Positions 53,206 through 62,986 of a stretch of DNA of 64,000 nt are shown here, one piece after another. The stretch comes from an uncultured Pelagibacteraceae bacterium (GTDB lineage Bacteria > Pseudomonadota > Alphaproteobacteria > Pelagibacterales > Pelagibacteraceae): positions 86,442-150,441 of the forward strand of contig CACHHD010000002.1 of assembly GCA_902579605.1 (NCBI GenBank), written 5' to 3'. The number at the start of each line of letters is the position of its first letter. The first letter of the stretch is position 1. The notes beneath the pieces are model-generated. The model saw nothing but the letters and a program-made list of their open reading frames with translations. It searched no databases and was not told where the DNA came from. The position numbers and the translations under genes were made by a program.

Positions 53206-53942
53206 TTATTACAGGTGGTGCAACAAGAGTTGGAGCCGCTATTGCAAAAAGTTTAGCAGGTTACGATATTAATATCACAATTCATTATAATAAATCGAAA
53301 AATCTAGCTAATAAACTAAAAAAAGAATTAGAAGATTTAGGTAGCATTGTATTCTTAATTAAGGCCGACTTAAATAATTCTAATCAAGTAAGAAAATTAA
53401 TAAAAAATGCTTTTAATAAAATGAAAGGTTTAGACTGCCTTGTTAACAATGCTTCAGTTTTCGAAAATGATAACATCAATAACCTTAGCGATAAAAGCTT
53501 TTCAAGACACATGAATGTTAATTTAAAAGCCCCAGCCTTATTAACTCAAAATTTTAAAAAATATGTAAAAAAAAACTATGGAATTATCCTTAATATAATC
53601 GATCAAAGAATTGAAAAATTAACACCTTATTTTCTATCCTACACTTTGAGTAAATCAGCTTTAGGAACTCTTACTAAAACTTCAGCCATGAAATTAGCTC
53701 CAAATATAAGGGTGAATGCCATTTCTCCTGGTCCAACACTTAAGAATAAAAGACAGTCAGAATCTCATTTTAAGAAACAATGGAAATCGGTTTTATTAAA
53801 GAAGCAAGTAGATTTAGAAAACATAAACGAAACAGTAAAATTCCTTATAAAAAATGATAATATAACAGGTGAAATAATAAATGTTGATAGCGGCCAAAGA
53901 CTTGCGTGGTTAACTCCTGATATTATAAATATTAAAGAATGA
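53187..53942 (+). CDS. SDR-family reductase, likely pteridine/dihydromonapterin reductase (FolM/PTR1-like)
   Basis: Classical short-chain dehydrogenase. The cofactor loop reads [12 protein letters not shown], the TGxxxRxG form found in pteridine reductases rather than TGxxxGxG. The catalytic Tyr and Lys are in [14 protein letters not shown], and SPGPT follows. The second NADPH segment is HYNKSKN. FolB, the pteridine aldolase, is the next gene (4-base overlap). This context and the motif support a reductase for dihydropteridine or dihydrofolate. The symbol folM is possible but not proven; other SDR functions cannot be excluded. Confidence 0.78.
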   Translation: MEAKKIIITGGATRVGAAIAKSLAGYDINITIHYNKSKNLANKLKKELEDLGSIVFLIKADLNNSNQVRKLIKNAFNKMKGLDCLVNNASVFENDNINNLSDKSFSRHMNVNLKAPALLTQNFKKYVKKNYGIILNIIDQRIEKLTPYFLSYTLSKSALGTLTKTSAMKLAPNIRVNAISPGPTLKNKRQSESHFKKQWKSVLLKKQVDLENINETVKFLIKNDNITGEIINVDSGQRLAWLTPDIINIKE

Positions 53943-54340
53943 AAATAATTAAATTTAGAGATAAAAAAAAATATAAATATAAAAGAAAAGTAAGTATTAA
54001 AAACTTAATACTAAAAATTTCAGTAGGTCTCCATGATTTTGAAAAAAAGAGGAGACAGAGAGTAAGATTTAATATTGATATTTCAACTGACTCTAATATT
54101 AAGCCTGATAATAATAATTTGTCATCTATAGTAAACTATGAGGATACTATAAATAAAATAATTTATGTTACAGAAAAGAAACACCATGAGCTTTTAGAAG
54201 ATTTAGCAGAAAATATTTTTGATATAATTTTTGAAAGTAAGATAGTAAAAAAAGTTAATCTTAAATTAGAGAAATTAGATATTATAAAGAATACAGAATC
54301 TGTGGGTATAGAGGTTTCAAAAAGTAGAGATGAAAAATAG
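53939..54340 (+). CDS. folB: Dihydroneopterin aldolase-like (FolB family)
   Basis: Tunnel-fold enzyme splitting dihydroneopterin to 6-hydroxymethyl-dihydropterin and glycolaldehyde in folate synthesis. The family segment [23 protein letters not shown] contains the substrate-binding Glu (FEK). [17 protein letters not shown] is the usual middle helix, and the lysine region [18 protein letters not shown] aligns with the conserved KP segment. The N-terminus has about 20 extra Lys-rich residues. Length 133 is a little long (typical 120). It overlaps the SDR gene and uvrC (11 bases). Confidence 0.82.
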   Translation: MKIIKFRDKKKYKYKRKVSIKNLILKISVGLHDFEKKRRQRVRFNIDISTDSNIKPDNNNLSSIVNYEDTINKIIYVTEKKHHELLEDLAENIFDIIFESKIVKKVNLKLEKLDIIKNTESVGIEVSKSRDEK

Positions 54341-56168
54341 TTTAGAATTAGGCAAGATAATTATAAAAGAAAAAATTCCACTTATACCGAAAAATCCTGG
54401 TATTTATAGAATGATAAGTGTTTCTGGAGAAATTTTATATATTGGAAAGGCTAAAAATATTCCTAATAGACTTAAGAGTTACGTTTCCGACACAAACTTA
54501 CCAATAAGAACCGAAAGAATGCTTTCTCTAACACATAACCTTGAAGTAACTACTACTAATAATGAGAGTGAGGCTCTCCTTCTAGAAGCTAACCTTATTA
54601 AAAAACATAAGCCAAGATTTAATATTTTGTTAAGAGATGATAAATCGTTTCCGTATATTTATATTGGTAACAAAGATAAGTGGCCTCAACTAACTAAACT
54701 TCGAGGAAAAAAATCTAGAAATGGTTATTATTTTGGACCTTTTGCTTCAATTGGATCTGCAAATTGGACAATAAAAATTTTACAAAAAATTTTTCAAATA
54801 AGAGTTTGTGATGATACTGTTTTTAAAAATAGAGAGAGACCATGTATTTTATATCAAATAAAAAGATGCTCTGGTCCATGCGTAGGACATATTGAAGAGT
54901 CTCAATATAAGAAAACAGTGAAAGATGCTATAGATTTTATTTCTGGTAAATCAAGAAGAATACAAAAATCTTTATCGAAAGATATGGAACTGGCGAGTAA
55001 AGAATTAGATTTTGAGAAAGCTGCAATAGCTAGAGATAGAATAAAAGCCTTAACTCAAATTCAGACTTCACAAAAAATAAATCAAACAAATTTAAATGAA
55101 GCAGACGTTGTAAGTATTTATAAGGAGTCAGGAAAAACTTGTATACAAGTGTTCTTTTTTAGATCAAAGCAGAACTGGGGAAATCAAGCCTTTTACCCTA
55201 AGCACGATACAGATGATAACGTTAAAGAAATCATGACTTCTTTTTTAACTCAATTTTATGAAAATAAAGTTGTACCGAGCATGGTAATTACAAATACTGA
55301 TATTCAAGATTTAAAACTTCTAGAAAATGCCTTTTCGCTAAAAGAAAAAAGAGATGTCTTAATTAAAAAAGCTAAGAGCAAGGATGAAGTAAACATTTCA
55401 AAATTAGCTGAAAAAAATGCTAAACAAGCTTTAACCCAAAAACTTTATCAAACTGAAAGTAACAATAATTTAATAGAAAGCTTAACCAACAAGTTTGATT
55501 TGAATAATAATATTAATCTTATTGAAGTTTATGATAACAGCCATAATCAAGGAAGTGATTCTATTGGAGCTTTAATATGTTTTGGTAACGAAGGTTTTAT
55601 AAAAAAAAGGTATAGAAAATTTAATATCAAGAATGAAAAAGTAAAAAATGATGATTACGGTATGATGAGAGAAGTTTTATTTAGAAGGTTTTCAAAAGCA
55701 ATAAAAGAGAAATCTGGTTCTCTTTCTCTGCCAGAATTAATTTTGATAGATGGTGGTAAAGGTCAATATTCAGTTGGTAGAGAAGTATTAAATGAGCTGG
55801 GTTTACATGATTTACCAATATTAGCTGTTGCGAAAGGTAAAAACAGGAACGCAGGTGAAGAAAAAATATACCATGAAAATAAAGAATATATTTTGAAAAA
55901 AAATGATCCTTTGTTATTTTTTATACAAAGATTACGAGATGAAGCTCATAGATTCGCTATAAGCACTCATAGAGCAAAAAGGAAAAAAGGATTGAGTAAG
56001 TCCTTATTAGATCAAATTGATGGGATAGGAAAACAAAGGAAAAGATCTTTATTAAATCATTTTGGGTCAGCAAGATCAGTAGAATCTGCTAGCTTGGAAG
56101 ATTTAAAATCAGTAGAAGGTATTGAAGAAAGTGTGGCAAAAAAAATATATGATTACTTTCATGAATAA
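54330..56168 (+). CDS. uvrC: Excinuclease ABC subunit C
   Basis: Cuts the damaged strand on both sides of a UvrB-marked lesion. The N-terminal GIY-YIG nuclease is visible ([29 protein letters not shown]). A UVR domain follows ([18 protein letters not shown]). The RNase-H-like 5' nuclease domain contains [21 protein letters not shown] and [15 protein letters not shown]-terminal HhH motifs are at [22 protein letters not shown]. Length 612 is normal. It is in one operon with uvrB, folB and pgsA, and starts inside folB. Confidence 0.97.
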   Translation: MKNSLELGKIIIKEKIPLIPKNPGIYRMISVSGEILYIGKAKNIPNRLKSYVSDTNLPIRTERMLSLTHNLEVTTTNNESEALLLEANLIKKHKPRFNILLRDDKSFPYIYIGNKDKWPQLTKLRGKKSRNGYYFGPFASIGSANWTIKILQKIFQIRVCDDTVFKNRERPCILYQIKRCSGPCVGHIEESQYKKTVKDAIDFISGKSRRIQKSLSKDMELASKELDFEKAAIARDRIKALTQIQTSQKINQTNLNEADVVSIYKESGKTCIQVFFFRSKQNWGNQAFYPKHDTDDNVKEIMTSFLTQFYENKVVPSMVITNTDIQDLKLLENAFSLKEKRDVLIKKAKSKDEVNISKLAEKNAKQALTQKLYQTESNNNLIESLTNKFDLNNNINLIEVYDNSHNQGSDSIGALICFGNEGFIKKRYRKFNIKNEKVKNDDYGMMREVLFRRFSKAIKEKSGSLSLPELILIDGGKGQYSVGREVLNELGLHDLPILAVAKGKNRNAGEEKIYHENKEYILKKNDPLLFFIQRLRDEAHRFAISTHRAKRKKGLSKSLLDQIDGIGKQRKRSLLNHFGSARSVESASLEDLKSVEGIEESVAKKIYDYFHE

Positions 56169-56170
56169 AA

Positions 56171-56755
56171 ATGAAATTTAAAATTCCAAATATATTAACA
56201 ATAGGAAGAATAATAATAGTTCCTATATTTATATTTACTTTCTTTTTACCTGGATTTTTTGGTGATCTAATCCCTTTTTTTCTTTTTGTTTTAGCAAGTT
56301 TCACAGATTATTTAGATGGGCTTCTGGCCAGATTATTTAAAGAGGAGTCTAAACTGGGAGAGCTATTAGATCCTATTGCTGATAAAATTCTTGTCTCTAC
56401 TGCCCTCCTTTTACTTATAATGAACGGCACAATAAAAAATTTTGAGGTAGTAGCAGCTATTATAATTATTACACGTGAAATTATAATTTCTGGTTTAAGA
56501 GAGTTCTTGGCTAAGGGGAGTATATCTATGCCTGTAACAAGCTTATCTAAACTTAAAGCGTTTATACAAATGTTCGCAATAGCTGTTCTTTTAACAGGAG
56601 ATTTTGGTAATAAAATTATAAACTTTCAGGACTATAACGCCCAGACTATTGGAATTATTCTTTTGTGGTTGTCAGCAGCTATAACTTTATACACAGGTTA
56701 TGGTTATATGATTAAAGGTATAGATCATGCTTTGAGTGAAGACGAAAAACCTTAA
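56171..56755 (+). CDS. pgsA: CDP-diacylglycerol--glycerol-3-phosphate 3-phosphatidyltransferase
   Basis: Membrane enzyme making phosphatidylglycerol phosphate, the precursor of phosphatidylglycerol and cardiolipin. The CDP-alcohol phosphotransferase motif is complete: DYLDGLLARLFKEESKLG then ELLDPIADKILV (D-x2-DG-x2-AR-x8-G-x3-D-x3-D). Several transmembrane helices fit the 194 residues. It starts two bases after uvrC. uvrC-pgsA is a common bacterial gene pair. Its 3' end overlaps ilvE on the other strand by 4 bases. Confidence 0.95.
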   Translation: MKFKIPNILTIGRIIIVPIFIFTFFLPGFFGDLIPFFLFVLASFTDYLDGLLARLFKEESKLGELLDPIADKILVSTALLLLIMNGTIKNFEVVAAIIIITREIIISGLREFLAKGSISMPVTSLSKLKAFIQMFAIAVLLTGDFGNKIINFQDYNAQTIGIILLWLSAAITLYTGYGYMIKGIDHALSEDEKP

Positions 56756-57639
56756 GCTGCAGATTTTTTTCTTACTAAATTTTGGTAGCTCTCACTAAGA
56801 TCTTTAATTAAATCACAAACCTTAAAATTAAAATTTTCAATTTTTGAAACTGGCGTTATTTCTGCGGCAGTACCTGTTAGAAAACATCCAACAAATTTCT
56901 CCATTTCATCAGGAGCAATTTTTCTTTCATTTATTTTTATATTTTTTGACTTAGCTATTTCTATGACCGCCCTCCTAGTAATACCATCAAGAAATGAATC
57001 AGGTATAGGAGTATGAAGCTGTCCATCTTTGGATTTAAAAAAAATATTTGCTCCAGTAGCTTCTGCAATATTTCCCTCAAAGTCTAACATTAAAGAGTCT
57101 GTAAAACCCTGTTCTTCTGCCTCATGTTTTGATAGTGTGCATATCATATAAAGTCCAGCGGCTTTGGTGTCCCAAGGAATAGTATTTGGGGCTGGTCTTC
57201 TCCATTTAGATATATTTAATTTTATACCCTCAATTTTTAATTTTGGATCAAAATAAGATCCCCATTCCCAAGTAGCTATAGCGACGTGAATTTTATTTTT
57301 TTGAGCAGATATAGCCATCATTTCACTTCCTCTCCAAATGACTGGTCTTACATAACCATTCTTTACTTTTTGTATATTAACAATATTTTTACAAGCATCA
57401 TTGATTTCTTTTTGACTATATGGAACTTCTATCCCCATCCTTTTGGCAGAATAAAACAATCTCTCGGTATGCTCTTCTAGTTTAAATATTTCTCCGTCAT
57501 AAACTCTCTCTCCCTCGAAAACACAACTAGCATAATGAAGCCCATGATTTAAAACATGGATTTGTGCATCTTTCCAATTTACTGCTTCGCCATTAAACCA
57601 AATTTTACCGGATCTTTTATCGTAAGGTATCATTTCCAT
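56752..57639 (-). CDS. ilvE: Branched-chain amino acid aminotransferase
   Basis: Fold-type IV PLP enzyme that exchanges amino groups among Leu, Ile, Val and glutamate. The PLP lysine is expected in WDTKAAGLYMICTLSKHEAEEQG. The phosphate-binding stretch is EATGANIFFKSKDG, followed by LDGITRRAVIEIAKS and CFLTGTAAEITPVSKIE. The N-terminus (GKIWFNGEAVNWKDAQIHVLNHGLHY) is typical of the IlvE group I family. Length 295 is usual. It is divergently arranged with the MarR-family gene, 79 bases apart, as in some other alphaproteobacteria. Confidence 0.94.
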   Translation of the reverse strand: MEMIPYDKRSGKIWFNGEAVNWKDAQIHVLNHGLHYASCVFEGERVYDGEIFKLEEHTERLFYSAKRMGIEVPYSQKEINDACKNIVNIQKVKNGYVRPVIWRGSEMMAISAQKNKIHVAIATWEWGSYFDPKLKIEGIKLNISKWRRPAPNTIPWDTKAAGLYMICTLSKHEAEEQGFTDSLMLDFEGNIAEATGANIFFKSKDGQLHTPIPDSFLDGITRRAVIEIAKSKNIKINERKIAPDEMEKFVGCFLTGTAAEITPVSKIENFNFKVCDLIKDLSESYQNLVRKKSAA

Positions 57640-57718
57640 AGAAAAAAATAATATATCTTTTTTTTTGTTAGAAAAAAGTATATTTCTTATTAGAATAAGT
57701 CAATATAGCTGACCAAAT

Positions 57719-58156
57719 ATGAGAGACTTACTTTATCTTAAAGACGAGCAAATTAAAGATTTTATACAATTACTTTATTATGCATATAGGGAAACATACT
57801 CCGATCCTAAAGAAATTTTATCAAAAAGATTTTTTGGACCTGCTCACTTAAGAATATTAAATCTTATAGAGAGAAATCCCGGTATTAGTTTAGGTGATTT
57901 AATTTACAAACTCAAAATTACCAAGCAAAGTATTAATAGAGTTATAAGAGATTTATTAAAATCAAAAATGATAAAACAGTTAAAAGATAACGCTGATACA
58001 AGAAAAAAAAAACTTTATCTCGATAAAGAAGGAAAAATTTTTTTTGATACTGTCTATAAAAAACAAAAAAATAGAATATTCAATGCGCTTAAAAATTCTG
58101 AACCAGAATCTGTCATTAAATTCAAAGAGGTTTTAAAAAAAATTATAAATGGATAA
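57719..58156 (+). CDS. MarR-family transcriptional regulator (PetP-like context)
   Basis: Winged-helix regulator of 145 residues. The DNA-binding region is PGISLGDLIYKLKITKQSINRVIRDLLKSKMIKQL, with the wing in KDNADTRKKKLYLDKEG. It overlaps the response-regulator gene by 8 bases and is followed by its kinase. In Rhodobacter capsulatus a MarR protein (PetP) likewise precedes an OmpR-type regulator (PetR), so a similar pairing is likely. A ligand, if any, is unknown. Confidence 0.88.
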   Translation: MRDLLYLKDEQIKDFIQLLYYAYRETYSDPKEILSKRFFGPAHLRILNLIERNPGISLGDLIYKLKITKQSINRVIRDLLKSKMIKQLKDNADTRKKKLYLDKEGKIFFDTVYKKQKNRIFNALKNSEPESVIKFKEVLKKIING

Positions 58157-58823
58157 TTTAAACCACATATTAGTAGTAGATGATGATGATCGTATAAGAA
58201 GTCTTTTAAAAGAATTTCTTAATGAAAAGAATTTTTTAGTTTCTACTGCAAGTAACGCGGATGAGGCAAAAACAAAGTTAAAACATTTTAAATTTGATTT
58301 GATTGTTTTGGATGTAATGATGCCTGGTAAAAACGGATATGAATTGACAAAAGAGATTAAGAAAGAAAATTGTCCGCCTATAATACTTTTGACTGCGAAG
58401 GGCGAAGTAGAAAATCGAATTATGGGGCTGGAACTTGGAGCAGACGACTACTTGGGAAAACCATTTGAGCCTAAAGAATTACTTTTAAGAATTAAAAATA
58501 TTATATCGAAAAAAGTGAAAATTGATTTTGGAAAAAAATATTCTGTTGGTAAAGCAGTTATAGATTTAAATAAAATGATTATACAATTAGAAAATAATCT
58601 GAGAAAAATTAATGCTACAGAAAAAAAAATTCTAGTAGAGATGTTATCTAATCCTGGCAAGACATTTTCAAGATTTCAAATAGGACAATTGTCCGGAATT
58701 CAACAAGAAAGATCTATTGATGTTATGATTACACGTCTAAGACAAAAAATAGAGATAGATCCAAAAAATCCTAAATATTTACAAACTATGAGAGGCTCAG
58801 GTTATGTTCTCTGGATTGAATAG
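58149..58823 (+). CDS. OmpR/PhoB-family response regulator
   Basis: Receiver domain at the N-terminus: acidic pocket HILVVDDDDRIRS, phosphorylation Asp in LIVLDVMMPGKNGYE, Thr in LLTAKGEVEN, and Lys in GADDYLGKPFEPKEL. The C-terminal winged helix (NATEKKILVEMLSNPGKTFSRFQIGQ, then RSIDVMITRLRQKIEIDPKNPKYLQTMRGSGYVL) is the OmpR type. Length 224. The start overlaps the MarR gene by 8 bases, and the histidine kinase overlaps it by 20 bases. Confidence 0.95.
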   Translation: MDNLNHILVVDDDDRIRSLLKEFLNEKNFLVSTASNADEAKTKLKHFKFDLIVLDVMMPGKNGYELTKEIKKENCPPIILLTAKGEVENRIMGLELGADDYLGKPFEPKELLLRIKNIISKKVKIDFGKKYSVGKAVIDLNKMIIQLENNLRKINATEKKILVEMLSNPGKTFSRFQIGQLSGIQQERSIDVMITRLRQKIEIDPKNPKYLQTMRGSGYVLWIE

Positions 58824-60123
58824 ATTTTTTAAAAAATTTTTACCTAAAGGTTTATTTTACAGATCTCTAATTATTGTTGCGGCACCCATAATACTTTTAC
58901 AACTCATAGTCACTATTGTTTTTTTTGATAGTATATGGATTAAAGCTAACAAAGGAATGACACGTTCATTAGTTGGTGAAATAAAAACTTTAAGTGATGT
59001 ATATATCAATGGGGATAAAGAACAAATTTTTTATTTTACAGATATATATAAAAAAAACTTTGATTTCGTAATTAATTCTTTAGACGAAACTTTTCCTAAA
59101 GAAAACTTTGAAAGAAGATTTAGTCCCATGGATAGATCATTGAGGCGTGAACTAAAATCTACATTTGGTAATGATAATTATTGGTTTAACACCGTAAACT
59201 ACTTGGATATTGTAGAAGTAAGAATAAGATCTGGAAATAACCATTTGCAGTTTTTTTTTCCAAAAGAAAGAGTTGCTACATCTTCGGTACGCCTATTTGT
59301 CTTATGGATTACTTTGCCTTCATTAATTTTAATCTTGATTGCAATACTTTTTTTGAAAAATCAGACAAGACCTATTACTAATCTCGCTAAAGCAGCACAA
59401 AGATTTGGTAAGGGAGATTATATTAACGAATTTAGACCCTCAGGTGCTAGAGAAATCAGGAATGCTGCTTATGAATTTGATAGAATGGCAAAAAGAATTA
59501 ATAGACATCTAAATCAGAGATCTGAAATGTTGTCTGGTATCAGCCATGATTTAAGGACTCCGCTTACTAGGTTAAAACTTCAAATAGCCATGATTAGTAA
59601 CAAAGATATCTCAAACAATATGTCTAAAGATATTGATGAAATGGAAAATATGTTAAATGACTATCTACAATTTGCTAAAACTCAGGCAAAGGAAAATACT
59701 GAAAAAATATCTCTAAAAAATTTATTTCACAATATTGAGAGTAAAATAGATAATTCTAACCTCATAGTAAAAATTGATAATGAATCCACTTTATACGGAA
59801 GAAAAAACTCACTTGAGAGATGTTTCTCCAACATAATAAATAATGGTTTAACCTATGGGAAAAAAGTAAAGGTTTCTTATCAAAAAAGTTCGAATAGAAT
59901 TGTTTTTTTATTTGATGATGATGGACCAGGTATTCCCGCTGAACATTATAGAAATGTGTTTAAACCATTTTTTAGACTTGATAAAAGCAGAAGTTTAAAC
60001 AAATCAGGAGTTGGGTTAGGACTAGCAATTGTTGAAGATATAGTTAATTCACATGGAGGAAGTGTTCAACTATCAAAAAGCAATATGGGTGGATTACAAG
60101 TTAAGGTTTCTTTGCCTTTTTAG
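58804..60123 (+). CDS. EnvZ-like sensor histidine kinase
   Basis: Inner-membrane kinase of 439 residues. Two transmembrane helices (SLIIVAAPIILLQLIVTIVFF near the start, LFVLWITLPSLILILIAILFL near 170) enclose a periplasmic sensor domain of about 125 residues. A HAMP linker follows. The H-box is MLSGISHDLRTPLTRLKLQI, the N-box CFSNIINNGLTYG, then DDDGPGIPAEHYRNVFKPFF and GVGLGLAIVEDIV. It should phosphorylate the adjacent regulator. The signal is unknown. The end overlaps ubiK on the opposite strand by 23 bases. Confidence 0.95.
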   Translation: MFSGLNRFFKKFLPKGLFYRSLIIVAAPIILLQLIVTIVFFDSIWIKANKGMTRSLVGEIKTLSDVYINGDKEQIFYFTDIYKKNFDFVINSLDETFPKENFERRFSPMDRSLRRELKSTFGNDNYWFNTVNYLDIVEVRIRSGNNHLQFFFPKERVATSSVRLFVLWITLPSLILILIAILFLKNQTRPITNLAKAAQRFGKGDYINEFRPSGAREIRNAAYEFDRMAKRINRHLNQRSEMLSGISHDLRTPLTRLKLQIAMISNKDISNNMSKDIDEMENMLNDYLQFAKTQAKENTEKISLKNLFHNIESKIDNSNLIVKIDNESTLYGRKNSLERCFSNIINNGLTYGKKVKVSYQKSSNRIVFLFDDDGPGIPAEHYRNVFKPFFRLDKSRSLNKSGVGLGLAIVEDIVNSHGGSVQLSKSNMGGLQVKVSLPF

Positions 60124-60340
60124 CTTTTTTTATCAATTTATCAATTTTTAAGTCTTGCTTTTCAATGATTTTTTTAAGAATTTCAAATTCCTCTCTAGAA
60201 ACTAGATCTAATTTGCTAACAATATTCTGTTTTTTAAATTTAAAATTTGTGAGTAATTCTTTTTTAACATCGTTAACCGTTAAAATTCCTGTTTCAAGTA
60301 AGTCTGATAGTGTTTTTAATATTTTTTCTTTGTCCGTCAC
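60101..60340 (-). CDS. ubiK: UbiK-like accessory factor (BMFP/DUF526 family)
   Basis: Small coiled-coil protein of the YqiC/UbiK family, which binds lipid and helps the aerobic ubiquinone-synthesis complex in E. coli. The C-terminal coiled coil begins LVSREEFEILKKIIEKQDLKIDKL, the usual BMFP signature, after a helical N-terminus (LKTLSDLLETGILTVNDVKKEL). At 79 residues it fits the family. The start is a GTG, and no in-frame ATG is nearby. It is antisense to the 3' end of the kinase and divergent from lgt (53 bases). Confidence 0.8.
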   Translation of the reverse strand: MTDKEKILKTLSDLLETGILTVNDVKKELLTNFKFKKQNIVSKLDLVSREEFEILKKIIEKQDLKIDKLIKKAKKAKKP

Positions 60341-60393
60341 ACCACATCTTATTTGATAAGTAAAATAATTTCAATTATGTTATTATCTTTATA

Positions 60394-61173
60394 ATGTATA
60401 TTCATGATCTTAACCCAATAATTTTTGATTTCGGCCTCTTATCCTTGAGGTGGTATTCTTTAGCTTATATTATTGGTATTTTGTTTGGTTGGTGGTACGG
60501 AAAGAAAATTATTTTATTTTTAAATGACCAATATAATAAAAATTATAAATTGGCTTTATTTGATGATTACATTTCTTATGTAATCATTTCAGTAATTATT
60601 GGTGGTAGATTAGGTTATATCCTATTTTATAACTTAAATTATTTCTTTTCAAACCCTCTAGAAGTTTTTTTTATTTGGAAGGGCGGCATGTCCTTTCATG
60701 GAGGTCTTTTGGGTATAATTATAGCTACAATACTTTTTTCCAAAAAAAAGGAATTTGATAAACTGGTTTTACTAGATATTGTCTCATGTGTTGCTCCCAT
60801 TGGTATATTTTTTGGTAGGATAGCAAACTTTATTAATGGCGAACTTTATGGAAAATCTACAAACTTGCCTTGGGCTGTTATTTTTCCGATGGTTGACTCG
60901 GAAGGAAGACACCCATCTCAAATTTATGAGGCTCTCCTTGAGGGCATGCTATTATTTTTAATTTTAAATTTAGTAATTAGAAAAATGCCTTATAAAAAAG
61001 GTAAGTGTGCTGCTTTATTTTTAATATTTTATTCAGTCTTCAGGATTTTATCAGAATTCTTTAGAGAGCCAGATCCACAAATTGGATATATTTTAAATTA
61101 TATCAGCATGGGATCTTTGTTAAGTTTTCTTATGTTTAGTATAGGAATTATAATGTATCTTAGAATAAAATGA
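60394..61173 (+). CDS. lgt: Prolipoprotein diacylglyceryl transferase
   Basis: Polytopic inner-membrane enzyme attaching diacylglycerol to the lipobox cysteine of lipoproteins such as BamD in this window. Family motifs: IIGGRLGYILFYN, KGGMSFHGGLLG, and the signature GRIANFINGELYGKSTNLPWAVIFP. The segment RHPSQIYEALLEG follows. About seven transmembrane helices fit the 259 residues. It is divergent from ubiK and overlaps midA by 4 bases. Confidence 0.97.
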   Translation: MYIHDLNPIIFDFGLLSLRWYSLAYIIGILFGWWYGKKIILFLNDQYNKNYKLALFDDYISYVIISVIIGGRLGYILFYNLNYFFSNPLEVFFIWKGGMSFHGGLLGIIIATILFSKKKEFDKLVLLDIVSCVAPIGIFFGRIANFINGELYGKSTNLPWAVIFPMVDSEGRHPSQIYEALLEGMLLFLILNLVIRKMPYKKGKCAALFLIFYSVFRILSEFFREPDPQIGYILNYISMGSLLSFLMFSIGIIMYLRIK

Positions 61174-62216
61174 TTAGTCAAAACGGAATTTACTCGGTTG
61201 ATAAATTTATAGAAAAAGCTTTATATGACAAAAAAATTGGTTATTACTCTCAAAATAATCCTTTTGGTAAAAAAGGTGATTTTATTACAGCGCCATTAAT
61301 TTCACCGTTGTTTAGTGAAATGATAACTGTATGGGCAATCTCTTATTGGATAAAACTTGGAAAACCAAATAAGTTTTCTTTTGTTGAATTGGGTCCAGGG
61401 GATGGCACATTCTGTAAAACATTTTGTAGAGTTTTAGAAAATTTTCCTGAGTTTAAAAAATCAGTAAAAATATACTTATTCGAAAAAAGTACAAAATTAA
61501 TTAAAATCCAAAAAAATTTAATTAATAATAAAAAAGTTGTATGGATAAAGAGTTTAAATGAAATTAAAGACGGACCTGTGCTTTTTTTTGGAAATGAATT
61601 TTTTGACTCTATTCCTATAAAACAATTTGAAGTTAAAAAATTCAAAATTTATGAAAAATTTTTGCAACTTAAAAAAGGTCAATTTGATAAATTTATTTTA
61701 AAAAAGACATCACAAAATATGACTAAAAAGCTAAGTGATTTAAATTTAATTAAAAAAAAAGGAATTATTGAATATCCTGAACAGGGCTTAAAGATTTTAG
61801 ATCATATAATAAAAAAGATTCACAGTCTCAAAGGGGGTATTTTGTTAATTGACTACGGGTACATAGAAGCGAATGGAAAAGATACATTACAATCTTTAAA
61901 ATCTCACAAAAAAAATATTTATTATAAAAATATTGGAAAAGCAGATATTACATATCTTGTCAATTTCCAACTTTTAAATAAATATTTATTAAAACAAAGG
62001 CTATTGTTAAATAAAATTGTAAGCCAAAGTTTTTTTTTAAAAAAATTAGGTATAATTGAAAGAGCTGAAATTTTGAGTAAAAAAATAAGTTTTAAGGAAA
62101 AATCTGACTTATATTACAGAATTGAAAGGCTTCTGAGTGGAAAAAAAATGGGTAAGTTGTTTAAAGTTTTATTTGCTTCAAATAAGGAAACGAAATTTAA
62201 CCTGGGTTTTAAATAA
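61170..62216 (+). CDS. MidA/NDUFAF7-like SAM-dependent methyltransferase (DUF185)
   Basis: Family member of the class I methyltransferases whose human relative NDUFAF7 methylates an arginine in a complex I subunit. The SAM motif is FVELGPGDGTFCKTFCRVL (about residue 70), and the FFGNEFFDSIPIKQFEV stretch is diagnostic of this family. The early GKKGDFITAPLISPLFSEM segment is also typical. Length 348 is normal. The bacterial target is unproven; complex I is a plausible guess. It overlaps lgt by 4 bases and pgeF by one base. Confidence 0.88.
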   Translation: MISQNGIYSVDKFIEKALYDKKIGYYSQNNPFGKKGDFITAPLISPLFSEMITVWAISYWIKLGKPNKFSFVELGPGDGTFCKTFCRVLENFPEFKKSVKIYLFEKSTKLIKIQKNLINNKKVVWIKSLNEIKDGPVLFFGNEFFDSIPIKQFEVKKFKIYEKFLQLKKGQFDKFILKKTSQNMTKKLSDLNLIKKKGIIEYPEQGLKILDHIIKKIHSLKGGILLIDYGYIEANGKDTLQSLKSHKKNIYYKNIGKADITYLVNFQLLNKYLLKQRLLLNKIVSQSFFLKKLGIIERAEILSKKISFKEKSDLYYRIERLLSGKKMGKLFKVLFASNKETKFNLGFK

Positions 62217-62986
62217 TGTTTTACTCAAAAAAATTAAAAAAATATAAAAATATAAATCACTGTTTTTTTTCAAGAAAAGGTGGTTTCTCCAAAGGAATTT
62301 ATAAGAGTCTAAACTGTGGTCGAGGATCAAAAGATAGAAGAATAAATATTAAAAAAAATTTAGCTTTTGTTGAAAAAAAAATAAAGATCGAATCAAGAAA
62401 ACTTAAATTAATGTATCAGACGCACAGTAATAAAGTTATTGTGATAAATAACAAAAATAAAAATATAATTAAATTTAATTCTGATGCTTTAGTTACAAAG
62501 ATAAAAGGAATAGCTTTGGGCGTTGTAACTGCTGATTGTGTTCCTATCATTCTTTTTGATTCGCAAAATCAAATTATTGCAAGTATTCATGCAGGATGGA
62601 AAGGTGCCTTCGCAGGAATAATTGAAAATACCGTAAAGAAATTCAGAAAATTAAATTCAAAAAATAAAATTTGTGCTGCTGTAGGTCCTTGTATAGGTAC
62701 TGCAAGCTACGAAGTTGATTTACCTTTTTATAAGCAATTCATTTTAAAATCAAAAAAAAATAATACCTATTTTATAAAGAAAAATGGTAACAAAAAATTA
62801 TTTAATTTAAGAAAATATGTCAACGATAAGCTGGTTAAATTGAATGTTGAGATTGATAACATTAATAAAGACACGTTTAAAGAAAAGAGTATTTTTTTCA
62901 GTTACAGACGATCTCAAAAACTCGGTCACAAGGATTATGGGAGATGTATTTCAGTGATCACTTTGACAAAGTTTAGCCAAAATTAA
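62216..62986 (+). CDS. pgeF: YfiH/PgeF family protein (laccase-domain, peptidoglycan editing factor)
   Basis: Contains the family's zinc-site segments: HCFFSRKGGFSKG at the start, MYQTHSNKVIVI, VTADCVPIILFD, SIHAGWKGAFAGIIENTV and GPCIGTASYEVD. Members have been described as multicopper-like oxidoreductases, as peptidoglycan-editing proteins that prevent wrong residues in the stem peptide, and as purine-nucleoside enzymes. I do not choose among these. Length 256 is usual. The start codon overlaps the midA stop by one base, forming an lgt-midA-pgeF operon. Confidence 0.9.
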   Translation: MFYSKKLKKYKNINHCFFSRKGGFSKGIYKSLNCGRGSKDRRINIKKNLAFVEKKIKIESRKLKLMYQTHSNKVIVINNKNKNIIKFNSDALVTKIKGIALGVVTADCVPIILFDSQNQIIASIHAGWKGAFAGIIENTVKKFRKLNSKNKICAAVGPCIGTASYEVDLPFYKQFILKSKKNNTYFIKKNGNKKLFNLRKYVNDKLVKLNVEIDNINKDTFKEKSIFFSYRRSQKLGHKDYGRCISVITLTKFSQN

